A stretch of 64,000 bases of DNA from CAYMND01 sp964465065 (GTDB lineage Bacteria > Acidobacteriota > Aminicenantia > UBA2199). A program made the translations under genes and the position numbers. The notes under the pieces were generated by a model. It saw only the letters and a list, made by a program, of their open reading frames with translations, had not been told where the DNA came from and did not search any database. The stretch is from positions 1 through 64,000 of the forward strand of contig CAYXHZ010000011.1 of NCBI GenBank assembly GCA_964465065.1. The letters are read 5' to 3'. Numbering within the stretch: position 1 is the stretch's first letter; each line of letters starts with the position of its first letter. Of this stretch, positions 61,056-64,000 are shown one piece after another.

Positions 61056-63124
61056 CACCTTTTTTCGGTCATAAAGGCGATCCGGTCCAGGACCAGTTCC
61101 GCCGACTTGTCCAGGGCCTGGACGCTGACAATGACCGGTTGTGAACCGAGATTCAGGGGGGGATCGAAAAACCGGCTGACCTCTTTCAAGCCGGAGCCCG
61201 AACTGTTGATCAGGATCCGGGCCAGGGCGGCCGGACCGTTTTTGATCTGCAGACTGAATCGACCGGCGGCGCGGATGGTCAGGCCGGATATGGAAGTCGC
61301 TTGCGGCGCGGGCAATGTGAAATCGACTGCGGCGGCCTGATTGATGCGGACCACCATCTGTTGGCCGGCCTCGGCCTGGTAACGAACCTGCCCGGCGCTG
61401 CGGGGCAGAGCTTCCATTTCGATCTGCGCTGCAGCTGCGGCGGTTTCGGGGGCCAGGCGGAGCAGCTGCACCTTGGCGTTGAGCAGATCGAATTCGGCCA
61501 TGAGTTGCATTTTGGGCCATTCAGCCTGGAAAAAATTGCGGTAGAAGGAAACCTCGTCAAAATTGCGGTGCCGGGCCAGCAGCAGGTATTCGATGCGGTT
61601 GCGGGTCAGAAAATCGCTCTGCCAGTTGATGAAACCCGGCCAGGCGAGATAAGTGCGGTGCGGGGTGCCGATGGACAGGTGGGCGGCCCAGTTGCCGGCG
61701 ATGCGGCTGGGCGGGATGGCCTTGGCCAGGATTTCGATGATGGCCGGCATTTCGTACTGGCGCTGCCGGCTCCAGCGCAGGTAAGCCTCCAGGTTGCAGG
61801 CCAGCGAAGCGGCCAGCAGCAGGCCGACCAGGGTACGGCGCGTCCATAATCCGCAATGGGGAAGGAACAGGAGCAGGGTGCCGAGTGCAGCGGCCAGGTG
61901 CAGGCTGATTTTGAGTGCCGACCAATGCGGCAGCATGGAAAAATAGACGGGAAACCCCAGGGCGATGAGCGTCAGCAGCCAAACCGGCAGAGCCGGCAGT
62001 GTGGCGACAGGTTTCAGGGGCTGCAGCGATTGCCTGCGCGACAGCAGACCGAGGCCGTAGCCGGAGATCAGGGCGGCCGGCAGAATCAGGATCAGGTAGA
62101 AGCGGGTCGGTCGGTAACTGACGATGCCGTGAAACAGGGCGCCGCTGGCCAGCCAGGCGAAGGCCAGATCGACGATCGGCGGCAGGGCGGCGGACCTGGA
62201 GAAGCGGGCCGTGATCAGCCAGAGCAGGATGATTCCGGCTACCATAAACAGAACCGGGTCGTATCGCAAAAAAAGCATCATCGGGCTGGTCCAGAGATTC
62301 TGCCAGGCCGAGGCCAGGCTGTCGATACGCCGGACACTGCTGTTGTCCGACATCAGGGTCTTGAGCACACCCTGGTTGGACAGGTAAATGATCCGCCACC
62401 AGCCGGCAAAGCCGGCGGCCAGGGTCAGGCAGAAGGCGGCCAGTTGCCGCCAATGGATTCGCTTTTCAACAAGCCAGACCAGACCGACGCCGATAAAGGC
62501 CGCCAGCAGGTAGACTCCCGATCCTTTCGATAAAAAGGACAAAATAAAAAACAGGCCGCTGACGACGAAGGGGCGAGTTTTTCCCGATTCGGCACCTCTG
62601 GCGAAGGCCCAGAATGCCAGCAGGCAGAAAAACGTCATCGGGTATTCGCGGTAGTCGATATGGGAATAGATGATGAGCGGGTAGGAAAAAGCCAGAAAAA
62701 TACTGGCCAGAAGAGCGGTCGTCCGATCCAGCAGCCGCTGCAGCATGAGCCAGAAAAAGCCGAGGATGAGGATCGAAAAAATCAAGGGCAGCAGGCGGTG
62801 GCTGGTCAGGCTGATCCCGAACCAGGAGTAGACGAGGATGTTGAGCGGATGGATCAGCGGCGAGAACAGGTGCGGGGCGAAAACGTCCAGTACCGGCTGG
62901 CCGAACAGGATCTGGTTGCGGGCGCCGTACTGGTACTGGCCCGGGTCGCCGATGATGCCGCCGCTGATGGTGATGTCCTTGGGGGGATCGGCGGTCGGAA
63001 ACAGGCAGCGCAGGGTGATTCCGGCTGCCAGGGTCAGTACGATCAAAACGATCGGGACGAAACGGTGGCTGAACGAACTGTCATGGCTTGGCATCGTCGA
63101 CTCCCGCCGGTCGGGCCGGTTCAT
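61055..63124 (-). CDS. GT39/ArnT-like membrane glycosyltransferase
   Basis: A 689-residue polytopic protein with about 11-12 membrane segments and a soluble C-terminal domain (from about 500). After the first membrane segment it has GGIIGDPGQYQYGARNQ, the loop with a conserved acidic residue seen in dolichyl-phosphate-mannose-type enzymes, and the YSHIDYREYP region. Presumed to use the polyprenyl-phosphate sugar made by the GT2 gene at the right edge. Starts with ATGA overlap to the DUF2304 gene. Acceptor unknown. Confidence 0.8.
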   Translation of the reverse strand: MNRPDRRESTMPSHDSSFSHRFVPIVLIVLTLAAGITLRCLFPTADPPKDITISGGIIGDPGQYQYGARNQILFGQPVLDVFAPHLFSPLIHPLNILVYSWFGISLTSHRLLPLIFSILILGFFWLMLQRLLDRTTALLASIFLAFSYPLIIYSHIDYREYPMTFFCLLAFWAFARGAESGKTRPFVVSGLFFILSFLSKGSGVYLLAAFIGVGLVWLVEKRIHWRQLAAFCLTLAAGFAGWWRIIYLSNQGVLKTLMSDNSSVRRIDSLASAWQNLWTSPMMLFLRYDPVLFMVAGIILLWLITARFSRSAALPPIVDLAFAWLASGALFHGIVSYRPTRFYLILILPAALISGYGLGLLSRRQSLQPLKPVATLPALPVWLLTLIALGFPVYFSMLPHWSALKISLHLAAALGTLLLFLPHCGLWTRRTLVGLLLAASLACNLEAYLRWSRQRQYEMPAIIEILAKAIPPSRIAGNWAAHLSIGTPHRTYLAWPGFINWQSDFLTRNRIEYLLLARHRNFDEVSFYRNFFQAEWPKMQLMAEFDLLNAKVQLLRLAPETAAAAAQIEMEALPRSAGQVRYQAEAGQQMVVRINQAAAVDFTLPAPQATSISGLTIRAAGRFSLQIKNGPAALARILINSSGSGLKEVSRFFDPPLNLGSQPVIVSVQALDKSAELVLDRIAFMTEKR

Positions 63125-63489
63125 TTTTTGATCTGGTTTTCCAGGTCACGCAGCCGTTTTTCGATGAATGCCGTTTCCTGGTTGAGGTTCTTGAACTGAT
63201 CGAACAGTACGGTGAATTTTGCCGACAGAAAAATCAGCGCGAACAGGGACAGCCCGAGTCCGAGGAAGCTCAGGGCCGAGGCCGGGTGTCGGGTGCCCAG
63301 CAGGCGGCCGATCAGTCCCAGAAGCGATGGAAGCGCCGTGACCAGGGCCGCAGGGATGAGGATGAAGCACCACAGAATGGCCAGTTCGGCCTTGATGTGG
63401 TTGCGACGGGACAGGTGCAGGACGAACAGTACCGCCAGCAGCATGGTGGCGGTCAGCGAGATGCGGGCATAGGCGGACAGAGCGGTCAT
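63121..63489 (-). CDS. DUF2304-type small membrane protein
   Basis: A 122-residue protein with three membrane segments (about 5-25, 34-60, 65-90) and a C-terminal helix with coiled-coil character (LFDQFKNLNQETAFIEKRL). DUF2304 proteins are often next to GT2 glycosyltransferases and GT-C enzymes; no function is proven. It overlaps its neighbours by four bases on each side. Confidence 0.75.
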   Translation of the reverse strand: MTALSAYARISLTATMLLAVLFVLHLSRRNHIKAELAILWCFILIPAALVTALPSLLGLIGRLLGTRHPASALSFLGLGLSLFALIFLSAKFTVLFDQFKNLNQETAFIEKRLRDLENQIKK

Positions 63490-64000
63490 GGCACGATCCT
63501 TTTTTTGATGGCCGAGATGTTGAACAGGGCGAAGACGATACCGGAAAGGGCGCGCAACGGGTAATAGATCTTGATCATCGATGAGCCGCTGACACGGATA
63601 CGCATGGTGACCGGGATTTCACGGATCCGGATTTTCAGGCGCCGCAGCAGCAGGATGGCCTCCGAATCGGGGAACTCGGTCTCGTAGATGGGCACCATGG
63701 TTTTGGCTGCTTTCAGACGGAAGGCCTGAAAGCCGGAGCTGGTATCGTGAATCATCTGACCGGTCAGAAACGAAGTCAGCAGGGAAAAAAAGATCATGGC
63801 CAGACGCCGGGTGAACGGGATCGGATAGGATGGCTGATATGCGGAGGAAAAACGCGATCCGATGACCAGGTCCGTCGAATCGTCCAGGGCGGCCAGCAGT
63901 TTGGGAATTTCCTCGGGCGGATGCTGACCGTCGCCATCGAGCAGGACGAAGCGTTCGAAGCCCTGACGGATGCCGTACTTCAGCCCGGTCTGGATGGCGT
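63486..64000 (-). CDS. GT2 glycosyltransferase, 5' end outside the window
   Basis: The reading frame continues past the ATG at 63797 to the right edge. The extra codons read ...FERFVLLDGDGQHPPEEIPKL..., that is, a GT2 core with the metal-binding DGDGQH, followed by DLVIGSRF and, in the remainder, GFQAFRLKA and two C-terminal hydrophobic segments. It is a polyprenyl-phosphate mannosyl- or glucosyltransferase-like enzyme and probably makes the donor for the GT39 protein. It is partial, so its start and total length are unknown. Confidence 0.85.
   Translation of the reverse strand, partial: AIQTGLKYGIRQGFERFVLLDGDGQHPPEEIPKLLAALDDSTDLVIGSRFSSAYQPSYPIPFTRRLAMIFFSLLTSFLTGQMIHDTSSGFQAFRLKAAKTMVPIYETEFPDSEAILLLRRLKIRIREIPVTMRIRVSGSSMIKIYYPLRALSGIVFALFNISAIKKRIVP

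Overview
The window looks like a chromosomal stretch of a diderm (Gram-negative) bacterium with a moderately high GC content. The evidence is LptB, a FadL-type outer-membrane protein, several other beta-barrel or lipoprotein genes, a PilQ secretin with the pilMNOP alignment complex, and menaquinone rather than ubiquinone chemistry (MenA). Gene order, two sigma-54 activators, RecD2 and pyruvate phosphate dikinase would suit a candidate phylum near Acidobacteriota/Aminicenantes, but that placement is inference only. No rRNA, tRNA, insertion sequence, CRISPR array or phage gene was seen. Most long ORFs opposite the genes are GC-rich shadows.

Layout. 0-5.3 kb: a membrane protein, a FadL-like porin (minus), then gpmI, an MBL-fold hydrolase and xerD. 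5.3-11.2 kb (minus): a lipoprotein, and a barrel protein-dnaG-rpoD-menA unit. 11.3-13.8 kb: recD2 and a small unknown gene. 13.8-25.4 kb (minus): one apparently contiguous eight-gene operon of HDOD/kinase/receiver protein, ppdK, purine permease, ABC ATPase and permease, a TPR-like protein, pilD and an NtrB-type kinase. 25.6-28.1 kb: lptB and fhs. 28.1-32.2 kb (minus): rplU-rpmA-obg-nadD-rsfS-rlmH with a sigma-54 activator inserted. 32.6-40.2 kb: pilMNOPQ, two lipoproteins, a TPR protein and a possible roadblock-like protein. 40.2-42.9 kb (minus): def-fmt-rsmB. 43.0-49.5 kb: a second sigma-54 activator, a pseudopilin, mutL, an LKR-like protein, yraN and galT. 49.5-64 kb: membrane-lipid and surface-glycan genes, comprising psd with a GT2 enzyme; a five-gene unit of two large polytopic proteins, a small protein, a GMC oxidoreductase and an SDR; a fused membrane-fusion-protein/beta-barrel; and a GT39-DUF2304-GT2 set that runs off the right edge.

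Three things stand out. First, six genes start six to nine bases after a sigma-70-type -10 box with no Shine-Dalgarno site, which points to frequent leaderless transcription. Second, the gene at 59.2 kb joins a periplasmic efflux adaptor to an outer-membrane-type barrel in one chain. Third, the 51.6-59.0 kb operon pairs FAD oxidase and SDR chemistry with GT-C-like membrane proteins, under a promoter carrying a perfect inverted repeat, and ends in a clear terminator. Other regulatory candidates are an SD-sequestering repeat ahead of obg and a long structured leader ahead of rplU.
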